Assembly: GCF_005844325.1 (NCBI RefSeq)
Contig: NZ_SPFY01000014.1
Span: 1-55,423, forward strand
Direction of reading: 5' to 3'
DNA length: 55,423 bases
Origin: Collinsella aerofaciens
GTDB taxonomy: Bacteria; Actinomycetota; Coriobacteriia; Coriobacteriales; Coriobacteriaceae
Made by a program: the position numbers and the translations under genes. Below, one piece after another: positions 17,421 to 26,545 of the stretch (position 1 is the first letter of the stretch; each line of letters opens with the position of its first letter). Under the pieces are notes generated by a model. The model made no database searches, was not told where the DNA came from, and saw only the letters and a list, made by a program, of their open reading frames with translations.

Positions 17421-17463
17421 GGGTGCGGCTTTCGAATCTGAAGGTGACAGGGCGCATGAGAGA

Positions 17464-17497
17464 CGTGGGACAACACTTTCAATGGATTTGTCCCACG
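17464..17497 (-). terminator. Hairpin after the ABC importer ATPase gene
   Basis: A 9-bp perfect stem (CGTGGGACA at 17464-17472 with 17489-17497) lies after the ATPase stop. A T/C-rich tail follows on the minus strand. It is a moderate terminator that may partly separate the importer from the amidotransferase-like gene. Confidence 0.5.
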
Positions 17498-17507
17498 GGG
17501 TGGCTGG

Positions 17508-18272
<765 letters not shown>

Positions 18273-18308
18273 GGTGCTCGGCTCCTTATGACTCGAAATG
18301 GTAAAGCG

Positions 18309-19142
18309 TTAGCGGATGATGGTCGCGCCGGTCTTGTGCGAAACGTAGACAGCGGCCTTGTTGATCGCGACGTTGATGAGGATATAGATGACCGCGATAA
18401 CCAGGTAGACCGACACGAGGGCGTCGTAGTTGGTAATGAGCACGCGGGCATTTTGCATGAGGTCGGGGTAGCTCACCACATAGGCGACGGTGGTGTCTTT
18501 GACTACGACCACAAGCTGCGAAATCAACGACGGAATGATAAACCGAATAGCCTGCGGCAACACGATTTTAAAGGTGATTTTGGCCTTGGAGAGACCGAGT
18601 GCCTGGGCGGCCTCAACCTGGCCGCGCGGCACGGCGTTGACGCCGGCGCGGAAGATCTCGGCGAGTACGCCAGCTGCAGCGAGCGCGACGGGAAGCGTGA
18701 GCATCCAAAACGACGGCAGCGCAATCTTGTACTGAGGCAGCACCAAAAAGAAGAAGTAAATGAACAGCAGGCTCGGCACGCCGCGGAAGAAATCGGTGAG
18801 CACACGGCAGACCAGCTGCAGCGGCTTAATGTCGCTGGTGCGGCCGAGCATAAGGCCTAGACCCAGCACGAGTGCGATGGCGCCGGCGGTGAGTGCGACT
18901 TTAACGGTGCCCTCAAAGCCGGCAAGTAAGAACTTCCAGGTGGTGAGGTGCGTAAAGAAATACCAATAGTGGACCGAAAGCTGACCGGTCACATAAAAGC
19001 GCTGCAGCACCAGGACGGCGAGTGCGGCGACGGCAACAAGCGAGATGGCGGTGCCGATGCGAATCTTAGCGCGCATCTTGGGGCCGGGAGCCTCGTAGAG
19101 CGCATCGCGCATGGTGAGCGTAGGGGAGGAATGCTTGCTCAT
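18309..19142 (-). CDS. Amino-acid ABC transporter permease (second)
   Basis: The 277-residue HisM/GlnP-type permease has an N-terminal helix (ISLVAVAALAVLVLQRFYV). The core follows, with FEGTVKVALTAGAIALVLGLGL and the EAA loop EIFRAGVNAVPRGQVEAAQALGL. Its start overlaps the stop of the other permease by four bases (ATGA), which shows translational coupling. The two permeases form the heterodimeric channel. Confidence 0.92.
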   Translation of the reverse strand: MSKHSSPTLTMRDALYEAPGPKMRAKIRIGTAISLVAVAALAVLVLQRFYVTGQLSVHYWYFFTHLTTWKFLLAGFEGTVKVALTAGAIALVLGLGLMLGRTSDIKPLQLVCRVLTDFFRGVPSLLFIYFFFLVLPQYKIALPSFWMLTLPVALAAAGVLAEIFRAGVNAVPRGQVEAAQALGLSKAKITFKIVLPQAIRFIIPSLISQLVVVVKDTTVAYVVSYPDLMQNARVLITNYDALVSVYLVIAVIYILINVAINKAAVYVSHKTGATIIR

Positions 19143-19798
19143 CGGAGAATCCTCACCTTCTTATCGATGTAGTTGCCAATGTGGCTCACCACAAAGGCCG
19201 TGCCCAGATAGCCGAGCGCCGAGATAAAGAACGCGGCGACGCCGCCAAGTGAGCGCGTGTTGATATAGCTCACCACGCCGGTGAGCTCTTGCGGCTTAAG
19301 CGGCACCTGGCTGCCCAAGGCGGTAGTGAGCATGACGGCGATAAAGAGGTTCGTCATGGGCAATACGCTTGAGCGCAGTGCCTGCGGAATCACGATTTTA
19401 GCGAGGATACGGTTAAAGCTCATGCCGAGCGAGCGGGCGGCTTCCACCTGGCCGACGCCGACGGTGTTGATGCCGCTCATAAAGTTCTCGGAACCAAAGG
19501 CCGAGCCCAAAAGGACCGTGGCGACGATAACGCAGGTGCGGTAGGGTAGGACGACCTTGAGCGGCGGCAGCGCATAGACGACGATGATGAGCAGTGCGAT
19601 GCCGGGGATGTTACGGAAGACCTGAACATACAGGTCGCCAAAGACGCGCAGCGGCTTGAGCGGCGACACGCGCATCACGGTGACGGCGACGGCCAGCACC
19701 ATGGCGATGACAAACGACTCAAGCGTCATGCCCCAGGTTGCTAACAGCGCGTCGATATAGTTCTGGCCATAGAGCGACCAGAGTTCGGAGAGACTCAT
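19139..19798 (-). CDS. Amino-acid ABC transporter permease (first)
   Basis: The 219-residue permease subunit contains LLATWGMTLESFVIAMVLAV, FRNIPGIALLIIVVYALPP and an EAA-type loop. The loop reads FMSGINTVGVGQVEAARSLGM. It pairs with the overlapping downstream permease. It lies after a hairpin that follows the binding-protein gene. That is the usual arrangement for making less permease than binding protein. Confidence 0.92.
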   Translation of the reverse strand: MSLSELWSLYGQNYIDALLATWGMTLESFVIAMVLAVAVTVMRVSPLKPLRVFGDLYVQVFRNIPGIALLIIVVYALPPLKVVLPYRTCVIVATVLLGSAFGSENFMSGINTVGVGQVEAARSLGMSFNRILAKIVIPQALRSSVLPMTNLFIAVMLTTALGSQVPLKPQELTGVVSYINTRSLGGVAAFFISALGYLGTAFVVSHIGNYIDKKVRILR

Positions 19799-19822
19799 GC
19801 GGACCTCCTGCCGATAAGGAAA

Positions 19823-19848
19823 GGGGCTCCCGTGTGTACGGAAGCCCC
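19823..19848 (-). terminator. Attenuating hairpin between binding protein and permeases
   Basis: A 10-bp stem with one mismatch (19823-19832 with 19839-19848, GGGGCTCCCG/CGGAAGCCCC). It is followed on the minus strand by TTTCC. It lies inside the importer operon and probably lowers read-through from the binding-protein gene into the permease genes. Confidence 0.6.
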
Positions 19849-19936
19849 GACAACTCAGTGAGGAAACAGTTTAGCGCAATAAAGCGCATCGTGCGTTTCC
19901 GTATGGTTTCGCAACGGCCGTTACTAGGCTCGCTGT

Positions 19937-20932
19937 CTAGGCGCCGACCTCGGGCAGCTCGGGAACATTGGTGTCGCCCGTACGGTCGCCAATGCAGATC
20001 TGCCACAGCTCGGTCCAGGTGCCATCGTCCTCAATCTTCTTAAGGAAGTCGTTGACAAAGGCGACGCCGTCGGAATCGAGCGGCAGGCCGATGCCATAGG
20101 GCTCCTTGTTGCCGAAGGGCTTGCCGGCGATCTTGCACTTACCGGGCTCGCGGACCAGGGCGCTCTGCTGCATGTTGTTGTCGATGACGTAGGCGTCAAC
20201 GCGGCCCTGCTGGAGTGCCTGGCGGGCCTCCTCGTCGGTCTTGAACTCCTGCTGGCTGGCCTTGGGAGCGAACTCCTCCAGGATGGCGGGGCCGTTGGAG
20301 CCGGACTGGACGGCGACGTTCTTATCGGCCAGGTCGTCGACGCCCTTGATGTCGTCGTTATCGGCGAGTACCAGGATGGCCTGCTGGGTGTAGTAGTAGG
20401 GGCCGGCAAAGGAGACGAGTTTCTTGCGCTCGTCAGTGATGGTGTAGGTGGCAAAGACGGCGTCGACCTGGCCGTTCTGCAGGACGGACTCGCGCGTGTC
20501 CGAGGTCACCTGGGTGATCTCGACATTGTTCTCGCCCAGAATGTAGTTGGACAGGAGCTGCGCGATACCGGCATCGAAGCCGCGGGTCTGACCGTCTTTC
20601 TCGTTGAGGAGGGAGAAAAGCGTAGAGGTCTGAACGCCACCGATCTTAAAGACGCCGGCGTCCTTGACGGCCGTGGCCCAGGTGCTGGCGGCGATGACGT
20701 CGTCATCGGCCTTGGGGCCGTTGTCGACGAGCTTGTCGAATGCCTTAGCGTCGAGCGTGGCGGAAACTTCGGTATCCTCGGAGCTCTTGGAGGAGCCGGC
20801 GGCGGAACCCTTGTCGGCCTCGGCGCTGGTGTCGGAGCAGCCGGCAAGACCAAGGCCGGCGACGGTTGCGAAGGTGGCGGCAACGAAGCCGCGGCGGTCG
20901 AGAACGACCTGCTGGGAGAGGTTCTTGCTCAT
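19937..20932 (-). CDS. Amino-acid ABC transporter substrate-binding lipoprotein (glutamate-type)
   Basis: The 331-residue extracytoplasmic solute-binding protein begins with a twin-arginine-like signal (DRRGFVAATFATVAGLGLAG). The lipobox LAGC follows, so it is a lipoprotein anchored by lipidation. A Ser/Thr/Glu-rich linker comes next. The type-3 binding fold has FDAGIAQLLSNYILG, VDAVFATYTITDERKKLVSFA and PYYYTQQAILV. The closest described group is actinobacterial glutamate-binding protein (GluB). It is the first gene of the importer operon, behind a good promoter, and is separated from the permeases by a hairpin. Confidence 0.9.
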   Translation of the reverse strand: MSKNLSQQVVLDRRGFVAATFATVAGLGLAGCSDTSAEADKGSAAGSSKSSEDTEVSATLDAKAFDKLVDNGPKADDDVIAASTWATAVKDAGVFKIGGVQTSTLFSLLNEKDGQTRGFDAGIAQLLSNYILGENNVEITQVTSDTRESVLQNGQVDAVFATYTITDERKKLVSFAGPYYYTQQAILVLADNDDIKGVDDLADKNVAVQSGSNGPAILEEFAPKASQQEFKTDEEARQALQQGRVDAYVIDNNMQQSALVREPGKCKIAGKPFGNKEPYGIGLPLDSDGVAFVNDFLKKIEDDGTWTELWQICIGDRTGDTNVPELPEVGA

Positions 20933-20975
20933 GGTAGAACACCTTTCTCAATAAAATCCCTAGCGGTTGAGTAGA

Positions 20976-21005
20976 GTTATACCCTATAGCGCTCAGACGG
21001 GTCAA
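20976..21005 (-). promoter_or_regulatory. Likely sigma-70-type promoter of the amino-acid importer operon
   Basis: On the minus strand a -35 box TTGACC (21000-21005) is followed after 18 bases by a -10 box TATAAC (20976-20981). This places the transcript start about 40 bases before the binding-protein ATG at 20932. The ribosome site GAGAAAGG lies near 20950-20943. Confidence 0.6.
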
Positions 21006-21050
21006 CACGAAATAACTCAGAAACATACTTACCTTATGGGTAATTTTACC

Positions 21051-21090
21051 TACCAAAAAGGGACAGGCACCTTTGTGGTGGTTCTGACCG
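21051..21090 (+). repeat. GGGACAGG-core palindromic repeat, copy D
   Basis: It reads TACCAAAAAGGGACAGGCAC then CTTTGTGGTGGTTCTGA. The right half is the same as in the copy at 44380-44420 (CACCTTTGTGGTGGTT), while the left arm is altered. It lies upstream of the importer promoter. Confidence 0.65.
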
Positions 21091-21111
21091 ATGCAGCGGC
21101 ATGTCTCGCTG

Positions 21112-21252
21112 CTTTATCTCAATCTGTAACATCTGGACGGACAAAAGGTCTCTATCTGTTACAGATTGAGACAAAGGTCAGGAACTAAGACGTCTTGTCT
21201 AGATCTGTAACAGTTAGACGGGAAGTCGAGCCCTAGATGTTACGAATCGAGA
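21112..21252. repeat. Tandem pair of TGTAACA palindromic elements
   Basis: The first unit has arms at 21112-21131 and 21157-21176 (19 of 20 match; core arm TCTCAATCTGTAACA at 21117-21131, perfect with 21157-21171). The second, more degraded unit (about 21201-21252) has ATCTGTAACA and AGATGTTACGAATCGAGA in the same order and spacing. It is non-coding, between the importer promoter and the dxs-like terminator. Confidence 0.65.
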
Positions 21253-21271
21253 TAATCGCGCCGCGAAAATA

Positions 21272-21308
21272 AAAACCTCCGCGGGGGTGCTTCCCTTGCG
21301 GAGGTTTT
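21272..21308 (-). terminator. Terminator of the dxs-like gene
   Basis: Perfect 11-bp stem AAAACCTCCGC (21272-21282) with 21298-21308, followed on the minus strand by a run of T. It overlaps the region just before the stop at 21310. Confidence 0.75.
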
Positions 21309-21309
21309 C

Positions 21310-23091
21310 TTACTCGTTCAGTAGCCTTGCGGCTTCGGCGGCCATATCCTCGACCGTCATGCCGTTCTGTGCGAGCAGTTCGTTGGGGTCGTAGCGGTCG
21401 GGGAAGCCCTTGGCGATGCCGAAGGTGCGCGTGCGCAACGGCGTGCATGCCAGATAACATGCCACGCGCTCGCCCCAGCCGCCGTCCAAGATGCCGTCCT
21501 CGAGGGTGACGACAACACGATGCTCGGCGGCAAGGCTGTCGAGGAACTCACGGTCGAGCTCGGTTGCAAAGCGTGGGTTGACGAGCGTGGCCTCGATACC
21601 GTACTCGGCGGCCAAACGGTTTGCCACGCGCTCGCCCGGCTCAAAGAAATCGCCAAGCGCGAGCACGGCAACGTCGCGACCCTGGCGCACCACGTTGTAG
21701 CGAACGGCGCTGTAGTCGGTGCCTTCGGCGGGCGCAAGGTCGGGACGGCTCACCAGGCCAATACCAGGTACACGAATCGCCACGGGATGCTCGCGGTGGT
21801 CGAGCGACCAGCTCAGCATGGACAGATATTCCTCCATGCAGGCAGGTGCAAGGTAGCGCATGTTGGGAAGTCCGCCCAGCATGGAAATATCAAAGAACGA
21901 AAGGTGCGTCTCGGACGTGGTGCCAAAGATTGACGCACCAAACACCAAAATGGTTGCGGGGGCGTCGTTGAGGCACAGGTCGTGCCACAGCTCGTCGTAG
22001 GCGCGCTGCAAAAACGTGCCGTACACACCAAAGACTGGCTTGGCGCCCGAGCGCGCAAGCGCGGTGGCAAAGGTCACGGCGTGCTCCTCGGCAATGCCCA
22101 CATCGACGAACTGTTTGCCGGCGGCAGCGCGAAGCTCGGGTGTAAAGCCCATAATGTAGGGCGTGGCGGCCGTGATGCCAACGACCTGTGGATCGCGCTC
22201 GATGGCGGCGCTGAGCGCCTCGCCCGTAATGTCAGCATAGGTGCGCGGCGCGGGCTCGCTCGGATGGCCCGGGCAAAGCTTGCGCCCGGTCGCCATGTCA
22301 AACGGACCCACGTGGTGCCAGCGTTCGGGGTCGCTCTGGGCCGGCTCAAAGCCCTTGCCCTTGGCGGTGGAGACGTGCAGCACGATGGGATGATCGATAT
22401 TGCGCAGTTCCTGCAGCGCGTCGACCAGGGCCAACACGTCGTTGCCGGCGTCCAGATAGCGATAGTCGAGGCCCAGCGCGCGGAAAACGTTGCGCTCACA
22501 GGTGCCGTTGCTGGCGCGCAGCTCGGCCAGATTGCGATAGAGGCCACCGTGGTTTTCGGCGATGGACTGGTCGTTATCGTTGACGATGATGATCAAGTTG
22601 CTGTCGAGCTCGGCGGCATTGTTAAAGCCCTCAAACGCCAGGCCGCCCGAAAGCGAGCCGTCGCCAATGATGGTGATGACGTTGTACGCATCGCCCGTCA
22701 GGTCACGAGCGTGCGCCAGGCCGCAGCCCAGGCTCACTGACGTGGAGGTATGGCCCATGGCGAACAGGTCGTGCTCGGACTCGTCGGGATTGGCAAAGCC
22801 AGAAGCCTCACCATAACGCTCCGGATCGATATAAGTGTACGCGCGCCCAGTCAGCGCCTTGTGGGCGTAGGTCTGGTGCGAAACGTCAAAGACAATCTTG
22901 TCGATAGGGGAGTTAAACACGCGATGGAGCGCAACCGTAAGCTCAACGACGCCCAGGTTGGGGGCAACGTGCCCGCCGACGGCGGCGGAGCTTTCGAGGA
23001 TTGCCTGGCGGATCTCGCCGCAGAGCAGCGGAAGCTCGGCGCGGTCGAGAGCCTTGACGTCTTCGGGCGTTGTCGTTTGCGTAAGCAGCAT
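21310..23091 (-). CDS. dxs: 1-deoxy-D-xylulose-5-phosphate synthase-like protein (short subfamily)
   Basis: This is a 593-residue thiamine-diphosphate enzyme. Canonical Dxs condenses pyruvate and glyceraldehyde 3-phosphate for isoprenoid, thiamine and pyridoxal synthesis. The ThDP motif is GDGSLSGGLAFEGFNN with IVNDN. The catalytic Glu region is IAEEHAVTFATALA, and VYGTFLQRAYDEL matches the Dxs YSTFLQRAYDQ. It is shorter than usual (620-640). Two active-site positions look changed. The DGHD segment reads AGND (His299 of E. coli becomes Asn). The DRAGxVGxDGxTHxG loop reads FGASIFGTTSETHLSFFD (Asp427 becomes Thr, His431 kept). It therefore belongs to a short Dxs-like subfamily that I recall from Firmicutes and Coriobacteria. 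It may be a paralogue rather than the main Dxs. Confidence 0.8.
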   Translation of the reverse strand: MLLTQTTTPEDVKALDRAELPLLCGEIRQAILESSAAVGGHVAPNLGVVELTVALHRVFNSPIDKIVFDVSHQTYAHKALTGRAYTYIDPERYGEASGFANPDESEHDLFAMGHTSTSVSLGCGLAHARDLTGDAYNVITIIGDGSLSGGLAFEGFNNAAELDSNLIIIVNDNDQSIAENHGGLYRNLAELRASNGTCERNVFRALGLDYRYLDAGNDVLALVDALQELRNIDHPIVLHVSTAKGKGFEPAQSDPERWHHVGPFDMATGRKLCPGHPSEPAPRTYADITGEALSAAIERDPQVVGITAATPYIMGFTPELRAAAGKQFVDVGIAEEHAVTFATALARSGAKPVFGVYGTFLQRAYDELWHDLCLNDAPATILVFGASIFGTTSETHLSFFDISMLGGLPNMRYLAPACMEEYLSMLSWSLDHREHPVAIRVPGIGLVSRPDLAPAEGTDYSAVRYNVVRQGRDVAVLALGDFFEPGERVANRLAAEYGIEATLVNPRFATELDREFLDSLAAEHRVVVTLEDGILDGGWGERVACYLACTPLRTRTFGIAKGFPDRYDPNELLAQNGMTVEDMAAEAARLLNE

Positions 23092-23319
23092 CGTTGTGGG
23101 TTACTCCATGCGAATCGAGCGTCGGCGCTCCCTCGGCCGACACAATTGCACAAGACAGTCTCGCACATTTTGGCGTTTGATATGTGACGGCGGCGCGGTA
23201 ATTCGCCAACTGGTGGGGCAAAACGTTTTGTCCGATGCCATACTGATGTGTTCCATGATGTTTTTATCGATTGTGCACAGGCCGTGGCTTGCCGCCGTGA
23301 GCCGCTGGAAGGAGGCAGC
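23092..23319. promoter_or_regulatory. Divergent promoter region between dxs-like and HD-domain genes
   Basis: This is a 228-base non-coding region between divergently transcribed genes. It must hold both promoters, but I cannot place boxes confidently. A GGAAGGAGG ribosome site precedes the ATG at 23320. Confidence 0.4.
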
Positions 23320-23856
23320 ATGTCCGATGCCGTTCGTGCCGAGAAAATCGCGTGCGAAGTAGACCATGCTGCCCGTCAACTGGCGCAGGCGGGCCGTCTG
23401 GACCTGACGCGCGAGTTTATCCAGCATGGCGATGTGACGGTGTATGCACATGTGACTTCGGTAGCGCGCGCGAGTCTGTCCTTTGCCGAGCACTTGGGCC
23501 GTGCTGGCATTTCGGTCGACCGTGCCTCGCTGCTGCGCGGGGCCCTGTTGCACGATTACTTTCTCTACGATTGGCACGATTCCGACCCAAGCCATCGGCT
23601 GCATGGCTTTCGCCACCCGTTTTTTGCCCTGGCGCGTGCGGAAGAAGATTTTGAGCTGACGCCGCGCGAGCGGAATATTATCGTGCGGCATATGTTTCCG
23701 CTGGTGCTGGTGCCGCCGACGTGTCGTGAGGCATGGATTGTGTGCCTAGCGGATAAATGGTGTGCTCTGCGTGAGACGGTCGCCGGCCGCCTGCCGCGCA
23801 AGGACGAGACGGACGATAGCGCGAGTAAAGCATCGAGCGAAAAGAGGAGAGGGTAG
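23320..23856 (+). CDS. HD-domain phosphohydrolase-like protein
   Basis: The 178-residue protein has an HD-type metal-binding domain. There is an early His (YAHVTSVARASL), then LLRGALLHDYFLYDWHD with the HD pair, and later RHPFFALARAEEDFELTPRE and VCLADKWCALRET. This is the arrangement of the uncharacterised HD proteins usually found beside CmpB-like membrane proteins. The start at ATG 23320 follows a strong GGAAGGAGG site. The next gene starts three bases after the stop, so the two are translationally linked. The substrate is unknown. Confidence 0.82.
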   Translation: MSDAVRAEKIACEVDHAARQLAQAGRLDLTREFIQHGDVTVYAHVTSVARASLSFAEHLGRAGISVDRASLLRGALLHDYFLYDWHDSDPSHRLHGFRHPFFALARAEEDFELTPRERNIIVRHMFPLVLVPPTCREAWIVCLADKWCALRETVAGRLPRKDETDDSASKASSEKRRG

Positions 23857-23859
23857 ACG

Positions 23860-24879
23860 GTGGGGACCGCGATTGATACTGCGTTTTGCGGCGCGACGCT
23901 TGCCGCCTGCCCACTCTCGGCACTGGTGCTCTCGTTTGCCTTTTACGGGTTTTGCGGTTGGGCATGGGAGTCGACAGTATGCGCCATGCTCAATCACGGA
24001 CGATTTGCCAACAGTGGCTTTTTGCTGGGGCCGTGTTGTCCTATCTATGGTGTGGGCGGCATTGCCTGCTGGCTGCTGTTGCGCGGGATTCCGGATGCCT
24101 CGAGCCAGTTTGTCGCTGCAGCGCTCGTATGCAGCGTGATTGAGTACAGCGTAGGCGTGCTGTTGGAAAAAACAACGGGCGCTCGCTTTTGGGATTACTC
24201 GCACCTGCCGTTTAACTTGCACGGACGCATCTGTCTGTACTGGGCTTGCGCGTTTGGCTTGGGTGCGTTGTGTATTTGCCGTTTAGTGGAGCCGGCATTG
24301 CTGGGGCTGCTTGGCCGTCTGCCGGTGCTGATTGTGCGGTTGTCCGCCTTTATCGTCGCGGTCGCGATGATGGTCGACGCGTTGTGCTCGCTGGCGAGCT
24401 GGCGGCGTCTGTCCGATCAGCTGGAGCGCGTGCGCGCCGATCTTGCCGACCGCATCAACGAGTCGCTTGCCGATGCCTCGGACTCAATGCTCGAGCGCAT
24501 TCCCGAATCGACGATTGACTCGGTGGCACAAACGCACATCCGTAGCCGTGCCGTTAACGCGTGGCTGGCCGAGCTGGGTGACGCCGCGCTCGATGCCCTG
24601 CGCGAGAAGGCTTCAATGCCGACGTTTATCGCGGATGGTGCTCGCGGCCTGGCACTTGCTGCCCGCCGTGTGGCCGATGCCGCGCCGAGCATGCCGCGTC
24701 CGTCGCTCAGTCGTCGCCTTGCCGGCAAGCGCATGAGCCGTCCGGTGCCAAGCGTGTCGCTCAGCCGCCGCGACCTACGCTTCTTTAACGCCTTCCCGCG
24801 TCTGCGCATCAATCGCTACGAAGGCGTCATTCGAGCAACTAATCTCCGCGACCGAGCCCGCGAGCTGTTCCGCCACTAG
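23860..24879 (+). CDS. Putative ABC-transporter-type membrane protein (CmpB/DUF1113 family)
   Basis: The 339-residue protein has four to five predicted membrane segments in its first 175 residues. The family motifs are GFCGWAWESTVCAMLNHGRF, GFLLGPCCPIYGVGG, VIEYSVGVLLEKTTGARFWD and YSHLPFNLHGRICL. The rest is a soluble Arg/Ala-rich helical tail. The GTG start has AGAGGAGAGG upstream. The family (Pfam ABC_trans_CmpB) is named from weak similarity to transporters, and no activity is established. It forms a two-gene unit with the HD protein. Confidence 0.82.
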   Translation: MGTAIDTAFCGATLAACPLSALVLSFAFYGFCGWAWESTVCAMLNHGRFANSGFLLGPCCPIYGVGGIACWLLLRGIPDASSQFVAAALVCSVIEYSVGVLLEKTTGARFWDYSHLPFNLHGRICLYWACAFGLGALCICRLVEPALLGLLGRLPVLIVRLSAFIVAVAMMVDALCSLASWRRLSDQLERVRADLADRINESLADASDSMLERIPESTIDSVAQTHIRSRAVNAWLAELGDAALDALREKASMPTFIADGARGLALAARRVADAAPSMPRPSLSRRLAGKRMSRPVPSVSLSRRDLRFFNAFPRLRINRYEGVIRATNLRDRARELFRH

Positions 24880-25077
24880 CCGAGACGGGCGCGCTCACGG
24901 CTTCCTTGCTCGCGTATTTCCCGTTCGTTTCGCGTCCGTTGCCGCGCCGTTTCCAAGATTGCGGCGCCGTTTCCATTCGACAACGCCGCGTTTAACAATG
25001 CCGTATCTGGTCTACACCAGTTGCCCCTCGGCCGCATTATGGGCGCCGACAACGTTCATGCGACCAAGGGAGAGCGA
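24880..25077. promoter_or_regulatory. Leader of amt
   Basis: This is a 198-base non-coding region. No clear terminator or operator was recognised. The ribosome site AGGGAGAGCGA precedes the ATG at 25078. Confidence 0.35.
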
Positions 25078-26355
25078 ATGTACGATACGGGATCGACAAC
25101 GTTTATGCTCATCTGCACCATGCTCGTGTTTTTAATGACACCGGGTCTGGCGTTTTTCTATGGCGGCCTGTCCAGGCGCAAAAATGTCATCAACACCATG
25201 CTCATGTGCTTTGGCGCCATTGGTCTGGTTGGTGTGCTGTGGATTGTTGCCGGCTGGTCTCTGGCCTATGGCGGCGACGGTTCGAGTCCGTTTATTGGAG
25301 GCCTTGACCAGCTGCTGTGCCTGCCGGTGCTCAACCAGGTGCTGCAGGCGGCTGAGGGCAATGCTGCGGACGGTGTCGTCTACCCTCAGATCATCAACAT
25401 CGCCTTCCAGATGGCATTTGCCATGATCACGGCTGCTATCGTCACGGGCAGCCTGGCCGGCCGCGTTAAGTTCGGTGCCACGACGGCCTTCCTGGGTATT
25501 TGGCTGCTCGTGGTCTATGCGCCGCTCGCTCACATGGCTTGGGGCGGCGAGGGCTCCTTTATTGGCGATATCATCGGCGCGCTCGACTTTGCCGGCGGCG
25601 ACGTGGTGCACATCTCGTCTGGTCTTACGGGCCTGATTCTCTGCTTAATGCTCGGCCGTCGTCGCGGCTTTGGCATGGTGAGCTACCGTCCGCATAACGT
25701 GCCGTTTGTGGCGCTGGGAGCCGGCCTGCTTTGGTTTGGCTGGTTTGGCTTTAACGGCGGCAGCGAGTTCAAGGCCGACGCCGTGGCGGCACTTGCCATC
25801 CTCAATACCGTGACGGCCAGCGCGACGGGCATGGTCTCGTGGCTTGCCGTCGAGCGCGTGCACACAGGTCGCCCCACGCTGGTGGGCGCCAGCACCGGTC
25901 TGGTTGCGGGCCTTGTGGTGGTCACGCCGGGCGCGGGCTTTGTCGAGCCGTGGGCGGCGCTGGTCATGGGCCTGATCGTATCTCCCGTCTGCTACCTGGC
26001 CATCAGCCATCTTAAGACCAAATTTGGCTACGACGATGCGCTCGACGCGTTTGGCTGCCACGGCATCGGCGGCATCCTGGGCGGCGTGCTCACGGGGCTG
26101 TTCTGCGTGCCGGAGCTCTCGTGGACCGGTAAGGGCGGCCTGTTCTACACGGGCGATGTCTCGCTGCTCATCTCGCAGATTTTGGGCATTGTGGTGACGG
26201 TCGCTATTGTACTGGTGCTCGACTTGGTGATCGCCGCGGTGGTCAAGGCGCTGTTCCACGGCAGCCTGCGCGTGGACGAGGCCGACGAGGCGCTGGGCCT
26301 GGATGCGAGTCAGCACGGCGAGAGCGCCTACCCTTCGTTCTCCGGACTCGATTAG
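25078..26355 (+). CDS. amt: Ammonium transporter
   Basis: The 425-residue polytopic membrane protein of the Amt/Rh family brings in ammonium. Family motifs are MTPGLAFFYGGLSRRKNVINT near the N-terminus, DVVHISSG with the first pore histidine (twin-His motif), GWFGFNGGSEF and the second pore histidine in DAFGCHGIGGILGG. About eleven membrane helices are expected. No cleavable signal is present when the ATG at 25078 is used, which follows a good ribosome site. Another ATG at 25021 exists but has none. The PII gene follows after 190 bases, the classic amt-glnK pairing in which PII plugs the channel when nitrogen is plentiful. Confidence 0.94.
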   Translation: MYDTGSTTFMLICTMLVFLMTPGLAFFYGGLSRRKNVINTMLMCFGAIGLVGVLWIVAGWSLAYGGDGSSPFIGGLDQLLCLPVLNQVLQAAEGNAADGVVYPQIINIAFQMAFAMITAAIVTGSLAGRVKFGATTAFLGIWLLVVYAPLAHMAWGGEGSFIGDIIGALDFAGGDVVHISSGLTGLILCLMLGRRRGFGMVSYRPHNVPFVALGAGLLWFGWFGFNGGSEFKADAVAALAILNTVTASATGMVSWLAVERVHTGRPTLVGASTGLVAGLVVVTPGAGFVEPWAALVMGLIVSPVCYLAISHLKTKFGYDDALDAFGCHGIGGILGGVLTGLFCVPELSWTGKGGLFYTGDVSLLISQILGIVVTVAIVLVLDLVIAAVVKALFHGSLRVDEADEALGLDASQHGESAYPSFSGLD

Positions 26356-26357
26356 CA

Positions 26358-26439
26358 GCTTCCCCAAGCTCCGCACCTTGCCGTTCAATCGTCGCGCGGC
26401 TTCCCCAGGCACCCGACCTTGCCCCTCAAACCGTCGCTT
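26358..26439. repeat. Imperfect 41-bp tandem repeat between amt and glnK
   Basis: Two copies start GCTTCCCCAAGCTCCGCACC (26358) and GCTTCCCCAGGCACCCGACC (26399). They are followed by a small hairpin GCGTAC-CGAA-GTACGC (26440-26455). The spacer otherwise holds no gene. Confidence 0.55.
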
Positions 26440-26545
26440 GCGTACCGAAGTACGCGGCGCTCCTCTTTCGGGGCAATCTCGGGCACCTGGAAAACCCGCG
26501 TCATTGAATGACAATTCATTTCTTTATTAAAGAGAGGAATTCACT

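Noticed and set aside
23092-23319. Possible thiamine-type riboswitch before the dxs-like gene
   Set aside because: No recognisable TPP-box sequence (CUGAGA or similar in the right setting) was found on the minus strand there.
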